This document shows, piece by piece, positions 39,330 to 52,430 of a stretch of 64,000 nt of DNA. How positions within the stretch are numbered: position 1 is the first letter of the stretch; each line of letters opens with the position of its first letter. Under the pieces are notes generated by a model. The model ran no database searches. It saw only the letters and a list, made by a program, of their open reading frames with translations, and was not told where the DNA came from. The stretch spans positions 7,814,846-7,878,845 of the forward strand of contig NC_088779.1 of assembly GCF_954871325.1 (NCBI RefSeq). Reading direction: 5' to 3'. The position numbers and the translations under genes were made by a program. This DNA is from Gordionus sp. m RMFG-2023. Taxonomy: Eukaryota; Nematomorpha; Gordioida; Chordodea; Parachordodidae.

Positions 39330-41400
39330 AGATAAGCTTAACCAAGATTGCGGTTTCATTAATAATGATCGCATTAAAGAAAAGTTAAGAATATCCAGTA
39401 GAAACGATAAAATAAAATATAAATCTAATAAGAATTTAAATCTTAGCTTAGATAAAATGTTAATGATAAGAAAAAAATTTGATAGTTTAAATATTAAAGT
39501 AGACGATGAGATTATTAAAGACAACGACATATTGTTAATTATTTAAGTTATGATAAAAAAAAACAATAAAAATAGAATTATTAATGATAATAATCATAAG
39601 AATTTAAATTATAGAAGTCAAAATAGATTTACCCGATTTTAAAATAATCAGAGACCATTTCTAAATAGTTTTCCCTAGATTTAATATTAGAAATGAATAA
39701 TTATAATAGATTTAATCGTTTTAACTATAAAAATAACTTTAGAAATATTTTAGACAAAATTATGATAATAGATATATTAGCAACTTTAACAATGGAAATC
39801 GAAATTTTAACAATGATCGGCCAAACAAAAATATAATTATAGACAATATGACAATATTTCGAACAATTATAGTTAGAAACATAGATGTCATGATATCAAT
39901 TATAGAAAATAATTACAATATAATGAACAAAATCAATATAATAATAATAATTGCAACATGAACATTTAAAAAATTGTAGAAGACAAAGTTGATACTATTG
40001 TAGACAACAAAGCTCTTGATTTTAATGTTAACAATTACACTAAAAACATTTATAATGATGATGTGCTTTTATGGTTACTCTGAAATTAAATAACAATCAC
40101 CAAAATGCAAATTGATACGAGATCAAGATTAATTATACCTCATGACATAGCTAAGAAAATAGGTTTATCAGAAATTGAAATATCTAAACAGTTATCAGCT
40201 TATGATGGTCTAAAGTTAAATTAATTGGTACAACTCAGATCCGCGTAAATTATGATGGCATCAAAAAAATTTACCGACGGTGATTGTTGAATCAAGAAAA
40301 AACCATCATTAGGAAGTTCACGGATAAATTCCTTCAAAAATATTTTAAACAAATTTGTGAGAAAAGCATATGTAAACTGTGATATTGAAATTAAAGAACT
40401 GATTAAAAACTTTGAATACAATATGAATAACAGACCAATCAACAAAGTTAATGTTAAGCAATATTTGAGGAAAGACGACCAACTCAAGATTATACCACCA
40501 ATGGATACCTTATGCAAAAATTGATGCTATGGGTAAATAACTTAATAGATGGATACAAGAAAAAATCATAGAGTCGGTAAAAGATGTTTGACGAGCAAGT
40601 CCTATAACCGCCATCTTTAGGAAGATTAGAGTATGACTCTGCGCTGATTTTAAAGACACAATCAATCCAGCTCTACGAGATTTTAGATATTCACTTCTGA
40701 ATAAATGATTTAATAACTAAACTTTCGGGAGAAAATATATTTACCAAGGTCGATTTTAAAACAATTTATTCCCATTAATAAAAGCTGCATAATTCTATTG
40801 ACAATATCCACACACAAGGTATACTCTCAGTTTACTAGACTTTCATTTGGGTAAAACATAATTAGAAATTTTTCAATAAACGATGGACCAAATATTTGGT
40901 GATATGAGAGATATCATATGTACTCAAAATTTCTGGTGGCTACTACAGAAAATTTTTAAACAACTTTGCAGATATTGTTGATTCTCTATACAAAATAGTT
41001 AACAAGAAAAATGGACGTGGGATTTAGAATAGTCTAAAAATTTGAATGATTTAAAGATGGTGATTAGTTTTCCTCCAAATCTGACTTATTTTAATCCCGA
41101 ATTACCAATTAGAATTCTATTGATGCATTGGAATACATGCTGTGCTATTTCATACTGAAAAAGGAAGAAAATAAAAACCAATAGCTTTTGCTTCAAGAAC
41201 TTTACTCAAATCCACCAACATTGAACGTGAGGCTCTTTAAAGTTCACATCAAGAGGTTCCAGTGGTATCAAATCGGGACTAAATTTACAATAATCACTGA
41301 GTCCATATTTTTACAAAAGGTTAAAAAGGCAATAGCACAATGTTTGCGGTTACAAAAGTGGATTATACTTTGGTTACAATTTCATCTCACAAAAAATAGT
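39330..41400 (+). mobile_element. Ty3-type retroelement fossil, family A, + strand
   Basis: An Asn-rich gag/nucleocapsid-like stretch (39540-39990) is followed by the protease region (around 40098-40215, sharing AKKIG with the copy at 18400), the start of reverse transcriptase (40430-40760, LCADFKDTINPAL), later RT, and an RNase H-like stretch (41040-41400). No LTR or integrase was recognised. It is heavily broken, with many interruptions, and much older than the segment at 17775-18963. Confidence 0.65.
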
Positions 41401-41477
41401 TGATGCCTAGTAAATTTCCAATAAAACTTCCTGTCAAAACATCAAAGTTGAAAATACACTAATGTCTAATAGCAATA

Positions 41478-41515
41478 TTAGAAGTCGATGTGTGAGGGGG
41501 GGGGGGGTAGGGGTA
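41478..41515. repeat. G-tract, recurring motif
   Basis: GTGTGAGGGGGGGGGGGG followed by TAGGGGTAAAT. Comparable tracts occur at 12824, 20947 and 35638, and as C-tracts within each tandem unit (45388, 48653, 51957). Possibly the end of an unrecognised repeat. Confidence 0.5.
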
Positions 41516-41908
41516 AATATAAATCCAAGATTAAAAAAATACAATTAAAAAAATATATATGTTAGAAAATAAAATAAACATAACTTATACAAAGAAAAGG
41601 CAAAAAACTTTTTTTTTAATAACAAAACAACTAACATGGACATAGACATGTGCATCACCATGCTCTATTATTCTTCCTCACTAGGATTAATTAAATAATT
41701 AAATATTTATAACGAAACTTCCGTTTTCCCTTTTCTTTCGTGGTTTAATTTACAATTATTAAAAGAAAAATACAAAGGAAGAGAGAGGGAAAAAATTTTT
41801 TATCCTATGGCATTCATTGAACTACCATCCTTATTCTTTATTACTCTTTACAGATAAACGAGGATGCCTAAATGATCAAAATTTTGAAAATATTTGATTA
41901 CTGAAATC

Positions 41909-42082
41909 CAGAGTTGTTAAAAGATACTTTTTAAATGGATCTAGATACAGACACATCGTCTAAAAAAATATCTAGATACCGATATTTTAATCAAAAATCT
42001 ATCTAGATACATATACAGATACCACATTTTTATATCTAGATACAGGATCTAGATACTTGTATCTAGATCTTTTACAACTCTG
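41909..42082. mobile_element. 174-bp hAT MITE with perfect 8-bp duplication
   Basis: It runs from CAGAGTTGTTAAAAGATAC to TCTTTTACAACTCTG and is flanked on both sides by CTGAAATC (41901-41908 and 42083-42090). The interior is rich in TCTAGATAC words that repeat in both orientations. It encodes nothing. Its terminus is shared with the larger hAT ends at 42407 and 52431. Confidence 0.85.
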
Positions 42083-42090
42083 CTGAAATC

Positions 42091-42407
42091 TAATAATTAT
42101 TTATAATTATTTAATCATATATTTTCATATATTATATTAAAATCATTATTTTCATATATTATATTAAAATCATTATTTTAGTTATATTCTGATAAATTTT
42201 ATATCGCGTCAATAAATTTTTTAGCTCATTTCATGAATTTTCACAATATAATATTAATTTAGCTTTATGCAAACCTATAAGAGTATATAAAAAATGTATC
42301 TGTATGTATCTTGATAACTTTTTAGACGCTGTATCTAGATAACTTTTGAGACTATGTATCTGTATCTGTATCTAGATCCATTTAAAAAGTATCTTTTAAC
42401 AACTCTG
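42091..42407. mobile_element. Right end of a hAT element
   Basis: It ends in an inverted copy of the same CAGAGTTGTTAAAAG terminus, with the subterminal block (GCTCATTTCATGAATTTTCA) that reappears inverted at 52560-52610 next to a hAT transposase relic. The matching left portion was not found; the piece is a truncated copy with a MITE inserted beside it. Confidence 0.6.
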
Positions 42408-44705
42408 GTTATTACCGACATTACAAATAAGAATAATTTATATTTTCACATGATAATAAAATAGCACTACCCTTTGGTTTTAAACTAATGGCCCTAGGGT
42501 TCTTCTACCCAAAATTATTTATCAGGAGTAACACCTTCCTAATTTTTATATTGTAATATAACTTGGGCATACAAATCTCATTTTTTTAATATTTGGCCTT
42601 TTTAATCCAATTTTTTAGTATTGCCACTATTCTCTTAGCTTGACCGTTAGAGCTAGGATAATATGGTGGAGCCAAAATATGCTTTATTTGTAAAGAAGTA
42701 CAAAAGTTGTATAAAATCTTATTGAAAAAAACCGTACCTGCATCAGATACAATTTTTTTTGTAATCCTAAATTTAGTCCTAAAGTAATAATTACATAACA
42801 ATATTGGTCGTTAATCCATAAACTTCATCATATTCAAACCACTTGGAATATGAATCCACAAATAATAATTAAGTTTTTTTATCCAACTCGAAGAAATCCT
42901 GTCCTACGGCTGACAAGTTGGCCACACATTTCCCATTTTTTATACGAGGAATAGAGACACAGGTGTTACAGAAGAGATTTTCTTCTAATTTCTTCAATAT
43001 CACTACCCATACTAGGCCATCTTATAAATTCACGCGCCCAAGATTTCATTTTATCTTTACTTTGATGTCCCGCATGTAATAGATTCACAATTTTACAATT
43101 TAAAAGGAATTACGGCCCTGTTTCCCCGCAAAATACAATCATCCACCACGGACAATTCTATTTCAATTTTTTTATAAATCTTACATTTATTTTTCCACGG
43201 TTTTTTTCCCGTTAAGAATAATTTTATTTTACTCAATTCTCTATCTTTAAAAGTATTGAACTTAAGATCTTCCCAAATTGTGGGACCACCCTTTAGCCTA
43301 TGTAAAAGAGAACAAATCAAGGCTTATTCTTTATATATTTCTTTATTTTTATTAAAGTCAGGATCTTCTTCACTAGATCCCAACATGATTAAAATATCAG
43401 GGAAACAATTATCTTTGTCTCTACGATATTTAATTTCTTCATTGAAATTTCCCACTAATTACAATCAGCGTTGTAATTCTGGAGATAACATTAATTCTTG
43501 ATTATCCTTTATGAATAAATATAAATTTCAAATTTTTCCATGATTAAATAGTCGCGATATTTGGTTAAACCAAAAATGACTGCCAAAGCTTCCTGTAAAA
43601 TAACGGAATATCGTGTTTTCACTTCGAAACCTTGTTAGATGCATCAACCGCTAATATATTTTCTAAATCTTTGTTAAAACACACCAAAAAAGGTTCTTTC
43701 CCAATTTCCTGTTTTAACGTTTCAAATGAAATTTGTTGTTCACTTGCCAATTCAACTCAGTTTTATAATAATAAAGTACTGATCCTTGCAAAATCATCCA
43801 AAAATCTAGAATAATAATTTACCATACCCAAAAATGAATGAACCTCCGCTTTATTGTTTGGCGGCTTCATATCAGATATACTTTAAATTTTTATCCAGAG
43901 GTTTCACGCCCATCCCATTAATTTTATCTCCTAAAAAGATAACTCCTGTTACCCTAAGAACACTTTTTCTTTGCTGGCCCTCAGACCTTCGTCAAGAAAT
44001 ATTTTGAAAATTTCTTCCAAACAGATTATGTTGTTTGGGTTACACAGTGATTAAAAAATCGTCATATAATAATAAACATCTCTTAGGCCCTGGAAAACTG
44101 ATGCCATAGTACGCTGAAAAATCGGCGTTGACACATTTAATCAAAAAGGTAACCTACAGAAGGCATATAATACTTTAGAAGTCGTTATCGTAAACATTTT
44201 ATGAATTTCCTCTTTTAAAGGTAACTATAAATATATAGAAAAAAAAATCAACTTTGGAAAAATAATTTGTATAAATTAGCCAAAATTTCTTCAATTCTAG
44301 GTAATGGATACTGTACTTCCACAACCCTGGATTTAGAGTAACACGAAAATCAGTACAGAGCCTCACTTTTTAATAAGATTTTTTTACGGGAACCAATGGT
44401 GTTCACTATATTTCACCGGTAAATTATGCTGTATTTGATAAATTTGTGTAATACGTCTTCTATTTTTTTTTTCCATTCAAAAGGAACAACAAGCCAAAAA
44501 AATGGGTGAAGAACCTTCTTTAAGTTTAACATTTACTTGATAGGCAGGCATTCAGCCGTTCTAACATTTTTTCATACACAATATTTTTTACTAATTAAAT
44601 TTTAATTCGTTCATGCATTATTTGAATAATTTGTTACAAAATATCTTGATTTAATTCTTGCTTTATTACTCAATTCAAGTAACTTCGCCTCGCGTAGATA
44701 ATATT
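42408..44705 (-). mobile_element. Ty3-type retroelement fossil, family B, unit 1
   Basis: Minus-strand pol fossil, in order from high to low coordinate: linker upstream of RT (about 44700-44560), reverse transcriptase (to about 43800), RNase H (to about 43300), integrase zinc-binding region (about 43100-42990), and integrase core (42801-42586, with a YYPSSNGQAKRIVA motif). Broken, with a moderate number of interruptions. It is almost identical to unit 2 from about 42950 on. Confidence 0.75.
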
Positions 44706-45860
44706 TTTGTTTTATTCTATTTTATACTTTTTATATTAAGAGATAGAAGATATATTTTATATATTTATTATTTTATAAATACATTTGATTTTATAATAAA
44801 ATTAGTATAGTTTTAAATACAAATTAATACCAACCAAACCCAAAGCTAAAATCAGGAAATGTTCTAAATCGCTAAAACAAATATCAATAAAAATTGCGTA
44901 GTGCTTATTTCTAGCAGAATATTTTTAGAGCACTAGAAAATATTTATATTTACCAAGGAAGCTAATACTTATATTTCAAATAAATTTTTATAAAAAAATC
45001 CCATAAAATGGGGGAAAATTTTTAAAAGACAATATTGATACAAGTATTAACATCTCTAGTATCTATTAATATTATTTTCAATATTGCTTTTTAGAAGATA
45101 TAAGCAAAATTTTTAATCTTTGTACGATTTTATTTTTAACCATTTAAGGTTTATAATATTATGAGAAATAATTTAAAATCAAAAAAATATTATAAAATAA
45201 TTTTAAAAAAATTTCTCCAAACCACACCCAAACATGTGGGATATGGTGGTTAGGGAAAATTTCATAAATAAATTTATATAGTTTGGGAAAATTTCATAAA
45301 TAAATTGTATAAAAAGATATATTGAAAACAAAACAGATATAATTAACCTCCCCAAAGAGAGAAACCCTTAAAAACATTTATTTATCCCCCCTCCCTTCCA
45401 CCGGCATATACTTACGTACTAAATAATAAGAAATTAAGAAAATTTTGTTTAATTTATTTAAACAAACATCTTTTTCCTTATATTTTTTTAAGGTCAAAAA
45501 TTTAAAAAAATAAAATTTAAAAGTTCATTGCTTTTGTTAAAAATTATTAAGGTTAATTTTGGTTATTAAACAAAAACAAATTGATAGTTATTACTACCTT
45601 GAAATATTTATTTATCTGATTATTTAAATTATAAACAAAGGTTTGATTATCAAATTATAATCTATTATCTGAGATGCTATCTAAAGGATTGAAAATTACT
45701 TGGATATCAAATAAATTTTGTGATTTTTCCTAGGTTTCTTCATTTCATCAAATTAAATTATATACTTACTATATGAGCAGATTTGAAAATGTAATATAAA
45801 TAAAATAGAATTGAGCAAGCAATTGGTTCAAATTATAAAATTATAAGATTACAATATATC
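44706..45860. other. Non-coding part of tandem unit 1
   Basis: AT-rich, with a C-tract block (CCCCCCTCCCTTCCACCGGC, about 45388-45407) and a short duplicated AGGGAAAATTTCATAAATAA motif near 45253-45303. It lies upstream of pol in the minus direction and may be leader or LTR-derived; I cannot define an LTR. The same block recurs in units 2 and 3. Confidence 0.4.
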
Positions 45861-48800
45861 GAAGTTGTTAAAAGATACTTTTTAAATGGATCTAGATATA
45901 GATACATTGTCCAAAAAGTTATACAAATGCGGATTCATCGCCTAAAAAGTTATCTAGATACAGATACAATTTTTTAAAAATGTAACAAGAGACAGATACA
46001 ATTTTTTTTAGAAATCCTAAATTTTATCCACAATTTTTTGTAATAATTTAATAACATTCGGTCGTTAATCCATGAACTTCTATCATATTCAATCCACTTG
46101 GAATATGAATCCACAATTAAAAATTATGTTTTTTTTTATCCAACTCGAAGAAATCCAAGTGGACCCTTTTCTACGGCTGACAAGACCTTGGCCACACATT
46201 TCCCATTTCTTATACGAGGCATAGAGACACAGGTGTTACAGAAGAGATTTTCTTCTAATTTCTTCAATATCACTACCCATACTAGGCCATCTTATAAATT
46301 CACGCGCCCAAGATTTCATTTTATCTTTACTTTGATGTCCCGCATGTAATAGATTCACAATTTTACAATTTAAAAGGAATTACGGCCCTGTTTCCCCGCA
46401 AAATACAATCATCCACCACGGACAATTCTATTTCAATTTTTTTATAAATCTTACATTTATTTTTCCACGGTTTTTTTCCCGTTAAGAATAATTTTATTTT
46501 ACTCAATTCTCTATCTTTAAAAGTATTGAACTTAAGATCTTCCCAAATTGTGGGACCACCCTTTAGCCTATGTAAAAGAGAACAAATCAAGGCTTATTCT
46601 TTATATATTTCTTTATTTTTATTAAAGTCAGGATCTTCTTCACTAGATCCCAACATGATTAAAATATCAGGGAAACAATTATCTTTGTCTCTACGATATT
46701 TAATTTCTTCATTGAAATTTCCCACTAATTACAATCAGCGTTGTAATTCTGGAGATAACATTAATTCTTGATTATCCTTTATGAATAAATATAAATTTCA
46801 AATTTTTCCATGATTAAATAGTCGCGATATTTGGTTAAACCAAAAATGACTGCCAAAGCTTCCTGTAAAATAACGGAATATCGTGTTTTCACTTCGAAAC
46901 CTTGTTAGATGCATCAACCGCTAATATATTTTCTAAATCTTTGTTAAAACACACCAAAAAAGGTTCTTTCCCAATTTCCTGTTTTAACGTTTCAAATGAA
47001 ATTTGTTGTTCACTTGCCAATTCAACTCAGTTTTATAATAATAAAGTACTGATCCTTGCAAAATCATCCAAAAATCTAGAATAATAATTTACCATACCCA
47101 AAAATGAATGAACCTCCGCTTTATTGTTTGGCGGCTTCATATCAGATATACTTTAAATTTTTATCCAGAGGTTTCACGCCCATCCCATTAATTTTATCTC
47201 CTAAAAAGATAACTCCTGTTACCCTAAGAACACTTTTTCTTTGCTGGCCCTCAGACCTTCGTCAAGAAATATTTTGAAAATTTCTTCCAAACAGATTATG
47301 TTGTTTGGGTTACACAGTGATTAAAAAATCGTCATATAATAATAAACATCTCTTAGGCCCTGGAAAACTGATGCCATAGTACGCTGAAAAATCGGCGTTG
47401 ACACATTTAATCAAAAAGGTAACCTACAGAAGGCATATAATACTTTAGAAGTCGTTATCGTAAACATTTTATGAATTTCCTCTTTTAAAGGTAACTATAA
47501 ATATATAGAAAAAAAAATCAACTTTGGAAAAATAATTTGTATAAATTAGCCAAAATTTCTTCAATTCTAGGTAATGGATACTGTACTTCCACAACCCTGG
47601 ATTTAGAGTAACACGAAAATCAGTACAGAGCCTCACTTTTTAATAAGATTTTTTTACGGGAACCAATGGTGTTCACTATATTTCACCGGTAAATTATGCT
47701 GTATTTGATAAATTTGTGTAATACGTCTTCTATTTTTTTTTTCCATTCAAAAGGAACAACAAGCCAAAAAAATGGGTGAAGAACCTTCTTTAAGTTTAAC
47801 ATTTACTTGATAGGCAGGCATTCAGCCGTTCTAACATTTTTTCATACACAATATTTTTTACTAATTAAATTTTAATTCGTTCATGCATTATTTGAATAAT
47901 TTGTTACAAAATATCTTGATTTAATTCTTGCTTTATTACTCAATTCAAGTAACATCGCCTCGCGTAGATAATATTTTTGTTTTATTCTATTTTATACTTT
48001 TTATATTAAGAGATAGAAGATATATTTTATATATTTATTATTTTATAAATACATTTGATTTTATAATAAAATTAGTATAGTTTTAAATACAAATTAATAC
48101 CAACCAAACCCAAAGCTAAAATCAGGAAATGTTCTAAATCGCTAAAACAAATATCAATAAAAATTGCGTAGTGCTTATTTCTAGCAGAATATTTTTAGAG
48201 CACTAGAAAATATTTATATTTACCAAGGAAGCTAATACTTATATTTCAAATAAATTTTTATAAAAAAATCCCATAAAATGGGGGAAAATTTTTAAAAGAC
48301 AATATTGATACAAGTATTAACATCTCTAGTATCTATTAATATTATTTTCAATATTGCTTTTTAGAAGATATAAGCAAAATTTTTAATCTTTGTACGATTT
48401 TATTTTTAACCATTTAAGGTTTATAATATTATGAGAAATAATTTAAAATCAAAAAAATATTATAAAATAATTTTAAAAAAATTTCTCCAAACCACACCCA
48501 AACATGTGGGATATGGTGGTTAGGGAAAATTTCATAAATAAATTTATGATAGTTTGGGAAAATTTCATAAATAAATTTATATAAAGATATATTGAAAAAA
48601 ACAGATATAATTAACCTCCCCAAAGAGAGAAACCCTTAAAAACATTTATTTATCCCCCCTCCCTTCCACCGGCATATACTTACGTACTAAATAATAAGAA
48701 ATTAAGAAAATTTTGTTTAATTTATTTAAACAAACATCTTTTTCCTTATATTTTTTTAAGGTCAAAAATTTAAAAAAATAAAATTTAAAAGTTCATTGCT

Positions 48801-49128
48801 TTTGTTAAAAATTATTAAGGTTAATTTTGGTTATTAAACAAAAACAAATTGATAGTTATTACTACCTTGAAATATTTATTTATCTGATTATTTAAATTAT
48901 AAACAAAGGTTTGATTATCAAATTATAATCTATTATCTGAGATGCTATCTAAAGGATTGAAAATTACTTGGATATCAAATAAATTTTGTGATTTTTCCTA
49001 GGTTTCTTCATTTCATCAAATTAAATTATATACTTACTATATGAGCAGATTTGAAAATGTAATATAAATAAAATAGAATTGAGCAAGCAATTGGTTCAAA
49101 TTATAAAATTATAAGATTACAATATATC
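45861..49128 (-). mobile_element. Family B, tandem unit 2 (chimeric)
   Basis: It begins with about 140 bp of hAT end (GTTGTTAAAAGATAC), then an integrase part, RNase H and RT as in unit 1, followed by the same non-coding block. Its first ~350 bp resemble unit 3 and the rest resembles unit 1. Broken to the same degree as unit 1. Confidence 0.8.
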
Positions 49129-52100
49129 GAAGTTGTTAAAAGATACTTTTTAAATGGATCTAGATATAGATACATTGTCCAAAAAGTTATACAAATGCGG
49201 ATTCATCGCCTAAAAAGTTATCTAGATACAGATACAATTTTTTAAAAATGTAACAAGAGACAGATACAATTTTTTTTAGAAATCCTAAATTTTATCCACA
49301 ATTTTTTGTAATAATTTAATAACATTCGGTCGTTAATCCATGAACTTCTTCATATTCAATCCACTTGGAATATGAATCCACAATTAAAAATTATGTTTTT
49401 TTTTATCCAACTCGAAGAAATCCAAGTGGACCCTTTTCTACGGCTGACAAGACCTTGGCAACACATTTCCCATTTCTTTACGAGGCATAGAGGCACAGGT
49501 GTTACAGAACAGATTTTCTCCTAATTTCTTCAATATCACTAAATATAGTAGGCCATCTTATAAATTCACGCTCCCAAGATTTCATTTTATCTTTACTTTG
49601 ATGTCCCGCATGTAATAGATTCACAATTTTACTACGTAATTTAAAAGGAATTACGGCCCTTTCCCCGCTATAATACAATCATCCACCACGGACAATTCAT
49701 TTTCAATATTTTGTAAATATTACATTTATTTTTCCACGTTTTTTTACCCGTTTAGAATAATTATTGTACTTAATTCTTTATCTTTTAAAGGTTTAAATTT
49801 AAGATCTTCTCAATTTGTGGAACCACTCTTTATTATATGTGATAGAGAAAAAAACAAGGTTTCCTCTTTATACATTTTAATCATTATTAAAGTCGAAATC
49901 TTCTTCACTCGATCCCAACCTGTATAAAATATCAGGCAAATAATTTCCTTTTCCTCTACAATATATAATTTCTTCATTGAAATTTCCCACTACTAACAAA
50001 CAGTGTAATTCTGGAGATAAAATTAATTCTCGATTATCCTTTTTGAATAAATATAAATTAACAAATTTTTTCCCGATTAAATAGTCACGATATTTGGTTA
50101 AGCCAAAAATGACTGCCAACACTTCCTGTTCAATAACGGAATGTTGCGTTTTCACTTCTCGGAAAACTTTTGAAAAAAATAAAATCAGTCTTACTTGTTA
50201 GATTCATCAACCGCTAATATTATTTCTAAATCATTGTTAAAACACTCCAAAAAAGGTTATTTCCCAATTTCCTGTTTTAACGTTTCCAATGCAATTTGCT
50301 TGCCCATTCAACTCCCTTTTATAATAATAAAGTACTGCAATCCTTGCAAAATCATCCAAAAATCTAGAATAATAATTTACCATACCCAAAAATGATTGAA
50401 CCCGCTTTATTGTTTGGCGGCTTCATATTAGATATACTTTAAATTTTTATCCAGAAATTTCACATCCATCCCATTAATTTGATCTCCTAAAAAGATAAGT
50501 TCTATTACCCTAAGAACACTTTTTCTTTGCTGGCTCTCAGACCTTTGTCAAGATATATTTTGAAAATTTCTTTCATACAGATTATGTTGTTTGGGTTACA
50601 CCAGTGATTAAAACATTGTCATATAATAATAAACTCCTCCTAGGCCCTAGAAAACTGATGCCATAGTACGCTAAAAAATTGGCGCTGACACATTTAATTC
50701 AAAAGATAACCTACAGAAGGCATATAATCCTCTATAAGTCGTTATCGTAAACAATTTATGAATTTCCTCCTTTAAAGGTAACTGTAAATATGAAAGATAA
50801 CTGTAAATATGTAGAAGAAAAATTAACTTTGGAAAAATATTTTGTACCCTTTAAATTTGCCAAAATTCCTTCAATTCTAGGTAATGGATACTGTACTTAT
50901 ACAGCCCTGGATTTAAAGTAACACAGAAATAAGCACAGAGTCTCACTTTTTAATAAGATTTTTTTACGGGAACTAATGGTGTTCACTATATTCCACCGGT
51001 AAATTATGCTGTATTTAATAAATTTGTGTAATAAGTCTTCTATTTTCTTTTTCCATTCAAAAGGAACTCTTCGACAAGCCAAAAAAAAGGGTGAAGAACC
51101 TTCTTTAAGTTTAACATCTACTTGATAGGCATTCAGACGTCCTAACATTTCTTCAAAAGTTATACCATATTTTTTAACTAATTAACATTTAATTCGTTCA
51201 TACATTATTTGAATAATTTGTTACAAAATATCTTGATTTAATTCTTACTTTATTAATCAATTCAAGTAACCTCGCATCGCGAAGATAATATTTTTGTTTT
51301 ATTCTATACTTTTTTTATTCAAACGTATATCTTAAATTTTATTTCATAAGGAGAGATAAAAGATATGTTTTGATATATATTTATTATTTTATAAGTACAT
51401 TTTATTTTATAATAAAATTTATAACTAGTTTTAAATGCAAATTAACACCACACCAACCCAACCCAAAGCTATAATCGAAATGTTCTAAATCGCTAAAACA
51501 AAAATCAATAAAAATTGCGAATACTGCTTATATTTCGCAGAATATTTTTAGAGCATTAGAAAATATTAATAGTTACCATATAAGTTAATACTTATGTTTT
51601 AAATAGAGAAAATTTAAAAAGACAATTAAAATATAAGTATTAACATTTCTAGTATCTATTAATTTTATTTTCAATATTACTTTCTAGAAGATAAAAGCAA
51701 AATTTTTAATCTTTGTTCGATTTTTATTTTAACCGTTTAGTTTTAGAATATGATGAGAAATAATCCAAAAATCAAAGAAATATTATAAAATAATTTTAAA
51801 AAATTTACAAACCACACCCTAACATGCCAATTTTGTTCCTCGTGGCATATCTCGTTACGATATGATGGGGTGAAAAAATTTCATAAATAAATTTTTAGAT
51901 ATTATAAACCTCCCTAATAGAGAGAAACCCTTTCTCCTTAAAAAAAAAATTTTTTATCCCCCCTCCCTATCACCGACATACACTTCTGTAATAAATAAAA
52001 AGAAATTAAGAAAATTTTGTAATTTATTTAAACAAACATGTTTTTCCTTATATTTTTTTAAGGTCAAAAATTTATAAAAAATAAAATTTAAAAGTTCATT

Positions 52101-52430
52101 GCTTTTGTTAAAAAGATTAAGGTTAAGTTTGTTTATTAAACTAAAAACATAGATAATTATTAGTACCTTGAAATATTTATTTCTCTGATTATTTAAATTA
52201 TAAATAAAGGTTAGATTATCAAATTATAATCTATTATCTTAGATTTGATCTAAAGAATTGACAATTACTTGGATATCAAATAACTTTTGTGATTTTTCCT
52301 AGGTTTCATCATTCCATCAAATTAAATTATATACTTACTATATGAGCAGATTCGAAAGTGTTAATATAAATAAAATAGAATTTAGCAAGCAATTGGTTCA
52401 AATTATAAACAATATTATTACAATATATTG
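49129..52430 (-). mobile_element. Family B, tandem unit 3 (diverged)
   Basis: Same order as unit 2: hAT scrap, integrase part, RNase H (50155-49877), RT (to about 51148) and non-coding block. It differs visibly from units 1 and 2 past about 49480. Broken; an independent old copy. Confidence 0.8.

Larger units (their letters stand above)
42750..52430. repeat. Three tandem ~3.27-kb units of family B plus hAT scrap
   Basis: Unit 1 is about 42750-45860, unit 2 is 45861-49128 and unit 3 is 49129-52430. Units 1 and 2 match almost base for base over about 2.9 kb (offset 3268-3270). Units 2 and 3 match closely only over their first ~350 bp and then diverge noticeably. Units 2 and 3 each begin with ~140 bp of hAT end. 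Confidence 0.85.

Noticed and set aside
41909-42407. A single 499-bp MITE with 42-bp perfect inverted ends
   Set aside because: The flanks of the outer ends do not match, whereas an internal end at 42082 has a perfect 8-bp duplication with the left flank, so two pieces are involved.
43256-43501. Identical 81-codon + strand ORFs here and at 46526-46771
   Set aside because: They are antisense to RNase H/integrase regions of the tandem Ty3-type units; the identity reflects the DNA duplication.
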